33,915 nucleotides of DNA from Clostridia bacterium. Lineage in GTDB: Bacteria > Bacillota > Clostridia > Lachnospirales > Lachnospiraceae. Shown piece by piece: positions 15,813 to 23,236 of the stretch. The stretch covers positions 1-33,915 of the forward strand of contig CAJTFD010000024.1 in NCBI GenBank assembly GCA_910575625.1, given 5' to 3'. The number at the start of each line of letters is the position of its first letter. Position 1 is the stretch's first letter. Position numbers and translations under genes: made by a program. Under the pieces are notes generated by a model. That model saw only the letters and a list, made by a program, of their open reading frames with translations, made no database searches and had not been told where the DNA came from.

Positions 15813-16197
15813 CCCTTTGGGTGACAGCGGTGACGGTGATGACAGTGATTTTGGGATACCCCCTATCATCTGGCATAGCTGTCACCGCTACGCCAACATT
15901 CTTCCATCCGAAGCCGCAAGGCAGAGGACGGGCAGGGCGTAAGCCCTGCTTTAAGGGAGTCCAGAGGGAACGTCTGGCACACGACTTTGCAGGGCAAAGT
16001 GTAGTGTGTTACACCCTGTAAACGCAGTCGGAAAAATCAAAGGATTTTTCTGACCGCAGGGGTGGCTTTACGAGCCGAAAAGGGCGAGCAAAGCCCACGC
16101 CTGCATTTTGCGTTTACGGGGTGTTCTCCCGTAGGGATGACAGCGGCGGGGTATCCCAAAATCACTGTCATCACCGTCACCGCTGTCACCCAAAGGG
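15813..16197. repeat. Perfect 50-bp inverted repeat bracketing the MobV oriT
   Basis: Positions 15813-15862 and 16148-16197 are exact reverse complements (50 of 50 by eye), 285 bp apart. Each arm contains several GTGACAG/CGGTGAC-type units. Inside is a second imperfect pair, 16011-16026 with 16109-16124 (15 of 16), and a small hairpin at 16030-16057 (GTCGGAAAAATC / GATTTTTCTGAC). A decayed related copy of the arm lies at 16249-16280 in the 3' end of the RepA-like gene. The 434-bp gap between MobV and RepA has no gene; this repeat and oriT fill it. Confidence 0.9.
15978..16026 (+). other. oriT: oriT of the nested transposon, pMV158/MobV type
   Basis: The plus strand reads ACTTTGC-AG-GGCAAAGT followed by GTGTAGTGTGTTACAC. 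The core TAGTGTG/TTA is the conserved MobV nick sequence, as in pMV158, so the predicted nick is between 16008 and 16009. The 7-bp hairpin ahead of it and the 5-bp GTGTA/TACAC pair across it match the known MobV origin layout. It lies just upstream of the MobV gene. Confidence 0.85.
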
Positions 16198-16221
16198 CAG
16201 AGCCGCCAACTTTACATAGAT

Positions 16222-17244
16222 TTATCCGTCAATGACAGTAACAGGGGGTATCCCAATACTGCTGTCACCACTGTCACCCTCCTGCCTTATAAGGGCTATC
16301 TGCCTGCCGTCCTTCTTGCGGCTGTACTGGTAGCAGATACAGTTTTCGCTTAGAAATGTGGTGCGGTACTCATTGAGCCATTTTGTAATCACGGTGGGGA
16401 CGGTCTCTGTTTCATTCATAGCCGCTAACAGTTCCGTTGCCGTGCCAGTCCATTCCCCTTTGTCCTGCATGAAATCCACCAGACGAAAAAGAACATCTGG
16501 TATCGCTTCTTTGGCAAGCTGTTCCTGCTCCTTACGCTCCACCAGTTCCCAACTGCAATCATGGAAACGGAGCGTAAACTCCTGATACGGCGTGTCCCTG
16601 CCCGTCACATACAGCTTTGCGGCATTGGACGCACGGCTTTCCTGTTCCAGGACAAAAGTTGCGTCCGCACTCCCCGTCAGTCCCGTCGTTCCAGACACTT
16701 TGTTGAACACGTCGCTGTCGTTCTGCTTTCGGATGTGGTGGACAACCACCACCGCCAGAGAATGCCTGTCGGCAAAGTCCTTGATAAGGGAGATGTCCCC
16801 GTAATCGCTTGCATAGGCATTGTCTTTGGATGCGGTGCGGATTTTCTGCAAGGTGTCAATCACAATGAGCCTGCTGTCGGGATATTCTTTTAAATAATCT
16901 TCCAACTGCACGATAAGACCGTCTGACAGCTTGTCGCTTGCCACCGCAAAGTGAAGCCGCCCGCTTGCTTCGTCCGTCAAACGAAACAGCCTGTCCTGTA
17001 TGCGGCAGAACGTGTCCTCAAGGCAGAGGTAAAGCACATCTCCCTCCTGTGTCGGCATATCCCACAAGGGGATTCCCTGCGACACGCAGAGGCAGAGTTT
17101 TAGCATGAGCCAGCTCTTGCCGATTTTCTGTGAGCCGCAGAACAGGGTTAAGCCCGTGGGTATCAGACCGTCTACCACAAAGGACGGCTTTTCAAGCGGC
17201 TCATAAAGGAGTGTGTCGGCATTGACTGTCTGAAGCTTCTGCAT
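16222..17244 (-). CDS. RepA-like AAA ATPase (RecA/DnaB-type helicase fold)
   Basis: 340 aa. Walker A is G37-S-Q-K-I-G-K-S44, followed by a LYLCLED strand and a Walker B strand RLIVID ending at D130. VVVVHHIRK is the sensor-like strand. Such hexameric RepA-like proteins drive replication initiation of plasmids and mobile elements, so the circular transposon may replicate. ATG 17244 is chosen for AAAGGAGG 6 nt upstream; the in-frame extension further upstream is rejected. The last 20 codons run through a decayed copy of the oriT inverted-repeat arm, giving the Gly/Asp/Ser tail EGDSGDSSIGIPP. Confidence 0.85.
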   Translation of the reverse strand: MQKLQTVNADTLLYEPLEKPSFVVDGLIPTGLTLFCGSQKIGKSWLMLKLCLCVSQGIPLWDMPTQEGDVLYLCLEDTFCRIQDRLFRLTDEASGRLHFAVASDKLSDGLIVQLEDYLKEYPDSRLIVIDTLQKIRTASKDNAYASDYGDISLIKDFADRHSLAVVVVHHIRKQNDSDVFNKVSGTTGLTGSADATFVLEQESRASNAAKLYVTGRDTPYQEFTLRFHDCSWELVERKEQEQLAKEAIPDVLFRLVDFMQDKGEWTGTATELLAAMNETETVPTVITKWLNEYRTTFLSENCICYQYSRKKDGRQIALIRQEGDSGDSSIGIPPVTVIDG

Positions 17245-17287
17245 GGGATTCCTCCTTTCGGGCGGTGTCTTTGGTTTTGTTGCACAT
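17201..17287 (-). CDS. Possible 28-aa leader peptide overlapping the RepA start
   Basis: A short frame with a very good AAGGAGGTC site 8 nt before ATG 17287. It ends in TGA 44 nt inside the RepA gene, in another frame. Its amino-acid sequence (MCNKTKDTARKEE...) has no family. It could couple or tune RepA translation. It may equally be a chance frame. Confidence 0.3.
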   Translation of the reverse strand: MCNKTKDTARKEESHAEASDSQCRHTPL

Positions 17288-17396
17288 AGGCATGACCTCC
17301 TTAAAATAGATTTACTCCCACGAAAAAGAGTGAGAGTATGTAATGCCGCCATCCCCACGCCGATAAAAAGCGGATTTCTTTTTCGGGCAGTAATCG

Positions 17397-17870
17397 TCAA
17401 GGTTGGAGATACTTCCTCATTTCTGCCTTGACCTTTTCCTTTGCAACTGAAACGGATTTTTGAATTGCGGAAGCGGTGCAATGCTCCATCTCGGCGATTT
17501 GGTAAAAGTTGAAATCATCCTCGTAATAGAGTAGGAAACGCCGCCTTTGTATCTCTGGCAGTCGGGCAACCGCTTTAGCAAATATTTCATTTCTCTCTTT
17601 TTCAATCATCCTTTCATCAAGGGTTTTAGGAACCCACAACGCACGTCTGTAAAGGGTTTCATCCCATACCTCGTTAAATTCCCTGTGCCGCTGATTCCAT
17701 TGCTGAAGATTTCTGTTCCTGCGTTCCATCTGCCGAAATTCAAAGAATAGCTGTTCTGATACTTCCAGTTCGTGGTGTTCCCCCTGCCCGTCCTTAAAGC
17801 TGATAGAATACTTTGTGCCGCCCTCGGCGGCTTCTTCTTTCAGCGTGTATGTCTTTGCCCCGTATGCCAT
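17397..17870 (-). CDS. Sigma-70 region 4-like protein (first of two)
   Basis: 157 aa from ATG 17870 with GGAGG upstream; a TTG start five codons earlier is weaker. The C-terminal about 60 residues form a sigma region 4-like helix-turn-helix (ARLPEIQRRRFLLYYEDDFNFYQIAEMEHCTASAIQKSVSVAKEKV). The N-terminal half is strand-rich and polar and resembles no sigma region 2. Proteins of this shape control gene expression in Clostridia mobile elements. It lies between the second sigma-like gene and RepA, all in one direction. Confidence 0.78.
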   Translation of the reverse strand: MAYGAKTYTLKEEAAEGGTKYSISFKDGQGEHHELEVSEQLFFEFRQMERRNRNLQQWNQRHREFNEVWDETLYRRALWVPKTLDERMIEKERNEIFAKAVARLPEIQRRRFLLYYEDDFNFYQIAEMEHCTASAIQKSVSVAKEKVKAEMRKYLQP

Positions 17871-17957
17871 CCTGCTTTCCTCCAATCGGGATTAATTGAG
17901 AGGGCAGGAAAAAGCCCCCTCATTTTCCCAAAGGAAAAAACAAGGGGGCTGAACGCC

Positions 17958-18473
17958 TTAAATTTCGTTTTCCATTATCTTTCTCAGCTTCGCAAGGATT
18001 TTAGCTTTGCGTTTATTGACAACGCTCTGCGTCACTCCTAACCGCAATCCTACTTCCCTCTCGGAAAGTTCTTCAAAAAAGATTGCATGTATTAACGTCT
18101 GCTCACCGTCCGACAATAAAGGCAGGGCGGCTTTCAGCCTGTCCACCATCACCGCATTGATGACCGTTTCCGCAACGTCCACTGCTTCATCAACAATAAA
18201 GTCAATCATATTTCCCCCACTGTCTGTAAAACCTTCCAGTGAGAGCAGGCTATGGTTTATGTCTAGTTTTTCCAGATAACGCCACCGTTCTTTATCCTTG
18301 TAAAAATCTGCGTACTGTTCTCGCATGACTTCAAGCAGACAGCCCTGCACGGGGATAAACAGCTTGTCCATGTAACTCTGGTCGGCTTTCCTGCGGCGGC
18401 AGAAATCCTTATAAGATAACTCCACATAGACATTGTTTTCTTTGATATATACCTTTCTTGGTGCATATTTCAC
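17958..18473 (-). CDS. Sigma-70 family-like regulator (second of two)
   Basis: 171 aa from GTG 18473, which has GGGAGGT at 7 nt; a longer upstream frame has no ribosome site. The N-terminus (KYAPRKVYIKENNVYVELSYKDFCRRR) is followed by a helical middle and a clear region 4 helix-turn-helix: LPLLSDGEQTLIHAIFFEELS, then EREVGLRLGVTQSVVNKRKAKILAKL. Region 2 is not obvious. It probably regulates the mobilization operon. It is spaced 87 bp before the first sigma-like gene. Confidence 0.8.
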   Translation of the reverse strand: MKYAPRKVYIKENNVYVELSYKDFCRRRKADQSYMDKLFIPVQGCLLEVMREQYADFYKDKERWRYLEKLDINHSLLSLEGFTDSGGNMIDFIVDEAVDVAETVINAVMVDRLKAALPLLSDGEQTLIHAIFFEELSEREVGLRLGVTQSVVNKRKAKILAKLRKIMENEI

Positions 18474-18665
18474 CGTAAGTACCTCCCATCTGAATTTTTG
18501 AAATACTGAAATCCAGATGGAGAGGCGGGGAGCGACAACGAACACCAGAAACTGCCCTACGGCATATTCCGATAAAAAACGACAAAAGAAAAACCGCAAA
18601 GGCTCTGTGACCTCTACGGTTATAGGAGATACATATTCTGCTAAGTGGATATTCTACTTCTGATT

Positions 18666-18794
18666 TCATGGTGAGAAGTAGCGTTGCATAAGCAGGGACT
18701 TTTTTAACTGGCTACCTGCCATTCCCCGATATGCTATGTATAAGTCAAATCTGCGTTGCATGAGCAAATAGATTACTTCCCGAAAAAAGGACAT
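18666..18794 (-). CDS. Small 42-aa protein at the head of the sigma-like operon
   Basis: Starts MSFFREVIYLLMQRRFDLYI, is rich in arginine and aromatics, and ends Q-R-Y-F-S-P. A GGAGG site is 8 nt upstream, and it is partly held in a hairpin (CTCCAAAC/GTTTGGAG). Family not recognised. It precedes the two sigma-like genes and may be regulatory. Confidence 0.5.
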   Translation of the reverse strand: MSFFREVIYLLMQRRFDLYIAYRGMAGSQLKKSLLMQRYFSP

Positions 18795-18898
18795 AAAAAA
18801 TCCCTCCAAACTCTAAAACAGGTTTGGAGAGTGTCTGTTAAGTCTTTTCGGGCATAGCAATACCGCCCACCGAACCTCGTTTTTTTTAATGGTGGGCG
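18795..18898 (-). promoter_or_regulatory. Structured leader / possible attenuator before the sigma-like operon
   Basis: Two stems on the minus strand: CGCCCACC with GGTGGGCG (18898-18891 and 18871-18864), and CTCCAAAC with GTTTGGAG followed by GGATTTTTT (about 18830-18798). The second looks like a terminator and also covers the GGAGG ribosome site of the 42-aa gene. It could therefore stop transcription or block translation. No promoter could be assigned in the 18474-18975 region. Confidence 0.5.
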
Positions 18899-18917
18899 TT
18901 TGCCTTAAAGCCTTATG

Positions 18918-18972
18918 AAACAAAGCAGAGCCGACAAACTGTGATTTGATTTCACACGTTCATCGGCTCTGC
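18918..18972 (-). terminator. Rho-independent terminator after the KTR gene
   Basis: The minus strand has GCAGAGCCGA (18972-18963) pairing perfectly with TCGGCTCTGC (18934-18925), followed by TTTGTTTC. It begins 4 nt after the KTR stop codon and separates the export module from the sigma/rep/mob core. Confidence 0.8.
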
Positions 18973-18975
18973 GTC

Positions 18976-19146
18976 TTATGCGTCTGGCTCTTTGATGACA
19001 GATATTTGTAAATTCTTGGCTTCAATCAAAACTTCCTGCTTGCATTTCGGACAGTAAAGAGGGTAGTTTTTCAAAATAGTGTCCTCTCTTATTCTGTTAC
19101 GGGTTTTACCACCACAAATAGGGCAGCATATCCATTCTGTTCTCAT
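18976..19146 (-). CDS. Cysteine-rich KTR domain protein
   Basis: 56 aa. The sequence MRTEWICCPICGGKTRNRIR carries the C-P-x-C-x-x-K-T-R motif, and Y-C-P-K-C gives the second cysteine pair, so it is likely a small zinc ribbon. I recognise the Cys-rich KTR family, which is common next to transporter and resistance genes on Clostridia mobile elements; its function is unknown. The ATG overlaps the ABC ATPase stop (ATGA), so it is translationally coupled and belongs to that operon. Confidence 0.88.
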   Translation of the reverse strand: MRTEWICCPICGGKTRNRIREDTILKNYPLYCPKCKQEVLIEAKNLQISVIKEPDA

Positions 19147-19772
19147 AACTGTTGTAACTTTCCTTTCTTCAAGCGAAAAACCATATCAGCTTGCTTTGCA
19201 AGGTCATTAGAATGAGTAACAATAATAACGCACTTATTCATCTGATGGGCACAATTTTTTAATACTTCTGTTATTTCGGCAGCAGTATCCTCATCCAAAT
19301 TTCCTGTCGGTTCATCAGCCAGAATGATAGGTGTGTCCGATGCCAATGTACGGGCGATTGCAACACGCTGCTGCTGTCCGCCAGATAATTTCATTACATT
19401 GCGTTTCGCTTCATCTTCAGTTAATCCAAGTTGTTTTAACACCAAAAGGGCATCCTGCTTTGCAGTCAGCTTTACATTTTCAACAGGTGTCATATAGTCA
19501 ATGAGATTATAACTTTGAAATATAAGTGAAACATGATTGCGTCTATGGTATTCAAGTGTATGCTCTGAAATATCTACACCATCAAATAAAATTTCACCTT
19601 TTTGCGGTACATCAAGCCCGCCAAGCAGTGATAACAAAGTAGTCTTTCCAGAGCCAGACACTCCAAGAATGGCATACATTTTTCCTGTTTCAAACACGGC
19701 ATTTACCGCTGTCAATATTCTTTTGCTTTTGTCATAAGAGTAAGATACATCTTTAATTTCAAATACAGACAT
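19143..19772 (-). CDS. ABC transporter ATP-binding protein (MacB/LolD type)
   Basis: 209 aa, one nucleotide-binding domain. Walker A is G37-VSGSGKT44; the Q-loop is at about 86 (IFQSYNLIDYMTP); the signature LSGGQQQR begins at 129; Walker B IILADEP ends near 155 with catalytic E154; the switch histidine is H187 (VTHSN). It pairs with the FtsX-type permease upstream. Such systems export or sense peptides, or act mechanically on the membrane. AAAGGAG precedes the ATG, 18 nt after the permease stop. Confidence 0.95.
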   Translation of the reverse strand: MSVFEIKDVSYSYDKSKRILTAVNAVFETGKMYAILGVSGSGKTTLLSLLGGLDVPQKGEILFDGVDISEHTLEYHRRNHVSLIFQSYNLIDYMTPVENVKLTAKQDALLVLKQLGLTEDEAKRNVMKLSGGQQQRVAIARTLASDTPIILADEPTGNLDEDTAAEITEVLKNCAHQMNKCVIIVTHSNDLAKQADMVFRLKKGKLQQL

Positions 19773-19790
19773 TTGTAAAAACTCCTTTCT

Positions 19791-21251
19791 TTAACTCATT
19801 TTTGATAAAATTTCTCTTGGCTTCAAACGCATTACCGTACCTGATGAGAGAATCACGGAAACCGTAATTATTGCAAAACCAATCAGATATAGCTGCAACA
19901 TATCGAGAATATCAACTGAAATGTGGATTTGCTCTGTTTCCGCAATATCAACTGATACCTCTGCTTCGGGCGGCATTATGTTCTGTTCATCATTTTGTGG
20001 TGTAGAAATCTCACTATCATCCTTTATTGTGACTTGAGCATCATCCAACGAAAGACCATAATCGTCCTTTATGTCCCAAACTACATCTTTATCATTGCTT
20101 AAATTTTCTCCACTTGATGGACTTTCAATAAGTTTGTTTGCCAGTTGATTTGCAACTGCATTACCCATAAAGAAAGATAAACCAAAAGCGATTACGGCAA
20201 TCATAAAAACTTCTATCAGATATTGACTAACGATTTTACCTTTTCCAATGCCGAGAGAAAGGAATACCCCTGTTTCATGGATGCGGCTTCTTCCCCACAT
20301 GGTAAGTATTAAGGCAAGAATTATTCCGCTGACCAATGCAATAACCAAAACAATTGATGCAACCAAGGATTGTAGCTTTTCGAGTGGAGCAGCAGCTTCT
20401 TGATACTCTGTATTGTCGGTAGTAAGGGTAAACGCCTGCCAATCAATTTCAGAATTTTCCCTTATTTCTTTAACAATTTTTTCAAGGTTTGCGGGGTCGT
20501 CGACCAAAAACTTTGCCGAAATATAGCCTACGGGTGTATCTCTGAAAAGTTCTTGCAACGTATAGTAATCAACAAAAATCTGATTTTCTATTTTTTCGTA
20601 GGTAGGTATATTTTCAAATGTAGAGTCGGGTTTAAGGATTTCATAAAATCCGATAATTTTTATTTCAACTTTACAATCCGCCGTTATCGAAAAGGTGTCT
20701 CCGATTTTCAAGCCGTTTTTATCTGCTAATTCTTTGCTTATTATGGCTGAATACTTTTCGGCATTCGTAATATGCTTTCCCTCAATTAGTTGTAATTTCT
20801 GTGATGTAAAAAAAGCATTGGTTTCACTTGAATAAACAGTTCTTGCGTATGCGGAATCATTTAATTCGCCTTTTAACGGGACATTTCCCTTAAATATTTC
20901 AAGATTAGGCTGAACATTGCTTTGCGTGTCTGCATCACAACTTTTTATACCGTCCATCTGCAAAATTAAATCAATCATTTCCTGTGTCAAAGGACGCTCC
21001 GTGTATAATGTCACGCCACCCGCATCATCATTGATTGTCTTAAAATATGGGTTACTTTCAGAAAATTCGGGCAATAGTTCAAATGTTCCTCCCATTGTTT
21101 GCCGCAGCTTTTTCTGTTCTAACCGTGCAGCCCTTTCAATCGAAATTCCAGACAGCACAAAGGTTGCCATAATAAGAAGGACGAAAAAAAGCAATATACT
21201 TTTTCCCTTTTTTCTTGTGACGTATAAAAATGCTCTCTTAATTGTACTCAT
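19791..21251 (-). CDS. FtsX-like ABC transporter permease
   Basis: 486 aa with the MacB/FtsX layout: TM1 at about 17-37; a large extracellular domain (about 40-290) of the MacB periplasmic-core type (GDTFSITADCKVEIKIIGFYE); then TM2 about 293-318, TM3 about 342-370 and TM4 about 455-475. Between TM3 and TM4 lies an unusually long acidic insert (about 380-450, with DDYGLSLDDAQVTIKDDSE) that probably faces outside. It resembles the Vex-type transporters linked to VncRS-like sensors. GGAGGTAATAG precedes the ATG. A promoter with a shared operator lies upstream. Confidence 0.92.
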   Translation of the reverse strand: MSTIKRAFLYVTRKKGKSILLFFVLLIMATFVLSGISIERAARLEQKKLRQTMGGTFELLPEFSESNPYFKTINDDAGGVTLYTERPLTQEMIDLILQMDGIKSCDADTQSNVQPNLEIFKGNVPLKGELNDSAYARTVYSSETNAFFTSQKLQLIEGKHITNAEKYSAIISKELADKNGLKIGDTFSITADCKVEIKIIGFYEILKPDSTFENIPTYEKIENQIFVDYYTLQELFRDTPVGYISAKFLVDDPANLEKIVKEIRENSEIDWQAFTLTTDNTEYQEAAAPLEKLQSLVASIVLVIALVSGIILALILTMWGRSRIHETGVFLSLGIGKGKIVSQYLIEVFMIAVIAFGLSFFMGNAVANQLANKLIESPSSGENLSNDKDVVWDIKDDYGLSLDDAQVTIKDDSEISTPQNDEQNIMPPEAEVSVDIAETEQIHISVDILDMLQLYLIGFAIITVSVILSSGTVMRLKPREILSKMS

Positions 21252-21284
21252 TCTATTACCTCCGTTTTCTGATGTTAATTTTAG

Positions 21285-21339
21285 TGAACGGCTATATCAT
21301 AATCTCCCAATATGGAACCAGTATGAAATGTGTGTGAAA
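21285..21339 (-). promoter_or_regulatory. Promoter and probable response-regulator operator of the transporter operon
   Basis: A 22-bp element (21339-21318 on the minus strand) contains TTTCACAC and TTTCATAC at an 11-bp step, one helical turn. It matches the element in front of the regulator gene (23233-23212) at 18 of 22 positions. A -10-like TATGAT follows at about 21299-21294. No good -35 exists, which fits activation by the regulator. Confidence 0.65.
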
Positions 21340-21355
21340 TTCAAAAGTTCTTTAA

Positions 21356-21391
21356 TCAAAAAAGCTCCCCGACTGTTGGAGAGCTTCTTCA
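21356..21391 (-). terminator. Rho-independent terminator of the two-component operon
   Basis: Minus strand AAGCTCTCC-AACAGTC-GGGGAGCTT followed by TTTTG, starting just after the histidine kinase stop codon. It separates the sensor operon from the transporter operon, which has its own promoter. Confidence 0.8.
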
Positions 21392-21401
21392 GCGTGATAG
21401 G

Positions 21402-22520
21402 CTATTTTAAATTGATAATAAATCTCATTCCTTGTGGATGTTTCATGGGAATAAATGAATATGAAATATCCATTGCATGAAACAAAGTTGCGACAATGTA
21501 AAGTCCAAGCCCATTTCCGCCATTATCACGGTTTCGGGAAAAATCTGGACGATAAAACGGCTCAAATAAATGTCGTAATATTTCATCAGAAATAGGCTGA
21601 CATTCGTTTTCTATAATAAGATTTTTTTCATCAAAATATACATAAATTGTTTTGCCTGTTTCTGTATATGCTACCGCATTGGAAAGAATATTGGAAATAG
21701 CTTTTTCAAACAAATGCTGTGGCAAAACTGCCGAAAGATCATCAAACAATTCCAGTTTAAATATAATACCCTTCGCCTTTGCAATCAACATATATGGTTC
21801 GCATAAAGCAGAAACCACTTCTGATAAATTAGTTTGTACCGCTGTTTCCTTTTCGGATGATATGCTTAGCCTTGAGGTTTCAAGAATATCATGTATCATA
21901 TCAGCAAGATATTCCGTCATTTCTTTACATTCTGGCAAGTAAATATCATAGTCTTTATATTTCCCAATACCGAGTATCATATTTTCTAAAGTAGCATTTA
22001 AAGCCGTAACAGGCGTTTTTAATTCGTGCGAAGCAATCCGCAAAAAATCAACTTTTGATTTTTCACTTTCGCTTACATATTGTTTTTCAACTTCAAGATT
22101 ATGAATTGCTGACAGCAGGCTTTGATACAAATAGTTTATGTTATCTGCCAACGCACCGATTTCATCTTTTGAGCTAATAGTACAGACAGCATTTTTCTCC
22201 ATTTGTGCCATTTGTTTTGTTGCCATATTGATGTGCTTAATTGGAACAGTTATTTTTCTGGAAAACCAAAAAGAGCAACCTATGGAAATAATAATACAGC
22301 AAACAAGAGATACCGGCAGGGCATCTACGATTGTCTGCTTAACATAAGGTGCTACATTAACATCTGTGCTGAAAGATATTTGCTCACTTGCCTTAATCGT
22401 AACATCCATAATTTCGTGTGGAATAAATAAGTAAAGCAAAAGATGGGCAACTCCAACAACAAAGAGCATCAATCCTAATGTATATATAAAAGTCTTTGGA
22501 AATATCTTTATTCTCTTCAT
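21402..22520 (-). CDS. Sensor histidine kinase
   Basis: 372 aa. TM1 about 10-33, a short extracellular loop (about 34-68), TM2 about 69-88, then a HAMP linker (about 89-140). The phosphoacceptor is H165 in RIASHELKTPV. The N-box (AISNILSNAVAYTETGK) and G-box (NGGNGLGLYIVATLF) of the ATPase domain follow. The small loop suggests it senses through the membrane or the FtsX permease rather than a soluble ligand, as in VncS/BceS-like kinases. The start overlaps the regulator stop as ATGA. Confidence 0.94.
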   Translation of the reverse strand: MKRIKIFPKTFIYTLGLMLFVVGVAHLLLYLFIPHEIMDVTIKASEQISFSTDVNVAPYVKQTIVDALPVSLVCCIIISIGCSFWFSRKITVPIKHINMATKQMAQMEKNAVCTISSKDEIGALADNINYLYQSLLSAIHNLEVEKQYVSESEKSKVDFLRIASHELKTPVTALNATLENMILGIGKYKDYDIYLPECKEMTEYLADMIHDILETSRLSISSEKETAVQTNLSEVVSALCEPYMLIAKAKGIIFKLELFDDLSAVLPQHLFEKAISNILSNAVAYTETGKTIYVYFDEKNLIIENECQPISDEILRHLFEPFYRPDFSRNRDNGGNGLGLYIVATLFHAMDISYSFIPMKHPQGMRFIINLK

Positions 22521-23182
22521 GTATTCACCTCATACTTGTAACCTATACCTTTAACAGTAACTATACATTCAAGCCGTAGTTTCTTTCGCAAATTTTTAAT
22601 ATAAGTATCTATTGTCCTGTCGATAATAGGATAACTGTCGCCCCATAAATCATCAAGTATTTGGGTACGAGTAAGAACCAGTCCTTTATGTTCCACAAGT
22701 AACTTTAGCAAATCAATTTCTTTTGGAGTAATATCAATTTTTCCATTACTATCCTTTGCAGAATAGCCAGAAAAATCCACAATTACATCACCAAATGCTA
22801 TTGTATTAGGCAGTATCCCCTTTCCGCTTCTTCTTAAAAGAGCTGTGATACGCCGCCCCAATAAAACCATAGAAAAAGGCTTTTTGATATAGTCATCTGC
22901 TTGTTCATCAAAACTTGTAACTTGTGTATATTCATCTTCAATCGCTGTTAGCATAAGTATAGGAATAGAGCTTTTTTGCCTTATTTCATGTAAAACGGAA
23001 AGCCCCGATATTTTAGGGAGCATAATATCAAGCACAATTAAGTCTATATTGTATTCATCAAAAGATTGTAATGCAGCAGCACCATCATACGCTGATATTA
23101 GCATATGTCCTGCTGATTTTAGATACTCGCATATTGCTTCGTTTGTTTTTCGGTCATCTTCAACAATGAGTAATGTAGCCAT
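22517..23182 (-). CDS. OmpR-family response regulator
   Basis: 221 aa from ATG 23182 with AGAGGTG at 8 nt. The receiver domain has the acidic pair D9-D10, the phosphoacceptor D52 (DLIVLDIMLP) and a lysine in YIKKPFSM. The winged-helix output domain (about 125-221) includes ITPKEIDLLKLLVEHKGLVLTRTQILDDLWG and TVKGIGYKYE. It probably binds the repeated TTTCACAC operator in front of its own gene and of the transporter operon. Confidence 0.95.
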   Translation of the reverse strand: MATLLIVEDDRKTNEAICEYLKSAGHMLISAYDGAAALQSFDEYNIDLIVLDIMLPKISGLSVLHEIRQKSSIPILMLTAIEDEYTQVTSFDEQADDYIKKPFSMVLLGRRITALLRRSGKGILPNTIAFGDVIVDFSGYSAKDSNGKIDITPKEIDLLKLLVEHKGLVLTRTQILDDLWGDSYPIIDRTIDTYIKNLRKKLRLECIVTVKGIGYKYEVNT

Positions 23183-23205
23183 ATAAATCACCTCTGTTTA
23201 AGCAT

Positions 23206-23233
23206 ATCATACCAATGTGGAATGGGTGTGAAA
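23206..23233 (-). promoter_or_regulatory. Promoter with operator of the two-component operon
   Basis: TTTCAC (23233-23228), 16 nt, then TATGAT (23211-23206) makes a reasonable vegetative promoter. The -35 hexamer opens the 22-bp element (23233-23212) shared with the transporter promoter, so the regulator probably controls its own synthesis. Confidence 0.65.
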
Positions 23234-23236
23234 TTG

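Noticed and set aside
15863..16147. Plus-strand 66-codon frame (15821-16021) in the oriT region
   Set aside because: It runs through the inverted repeat arm and oriT, and has no ribosome site or protein features.
15813..16197. CRISPR array or insertion-sequence ends
   Set aside because: The repeats are two inverted arms with oriT between them, not spaced direct repeats, and no transposase lies inside.
17245..17481. N-terminal 79-codon extension of the RepA-like protein
   Set aside because: The extension has no family similarity, and AAAGGAGG is ideally placed for ATG 17244.
18409..18669. 86-codon minus-strand frame beginning at the stop of the 42-aa gene
   Set aside because: No ribosome site and poor composition; it overlaps the start of the second sigma-like gene, which has a good GGGAGGT site.
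21402..23182. VanRS-type glycopeptide resistance locus
   Set aside because: Only a generic OmpR/histidine kinase pair is present; no ligase, dehydrogenase or dipeptidase genes are in the window.
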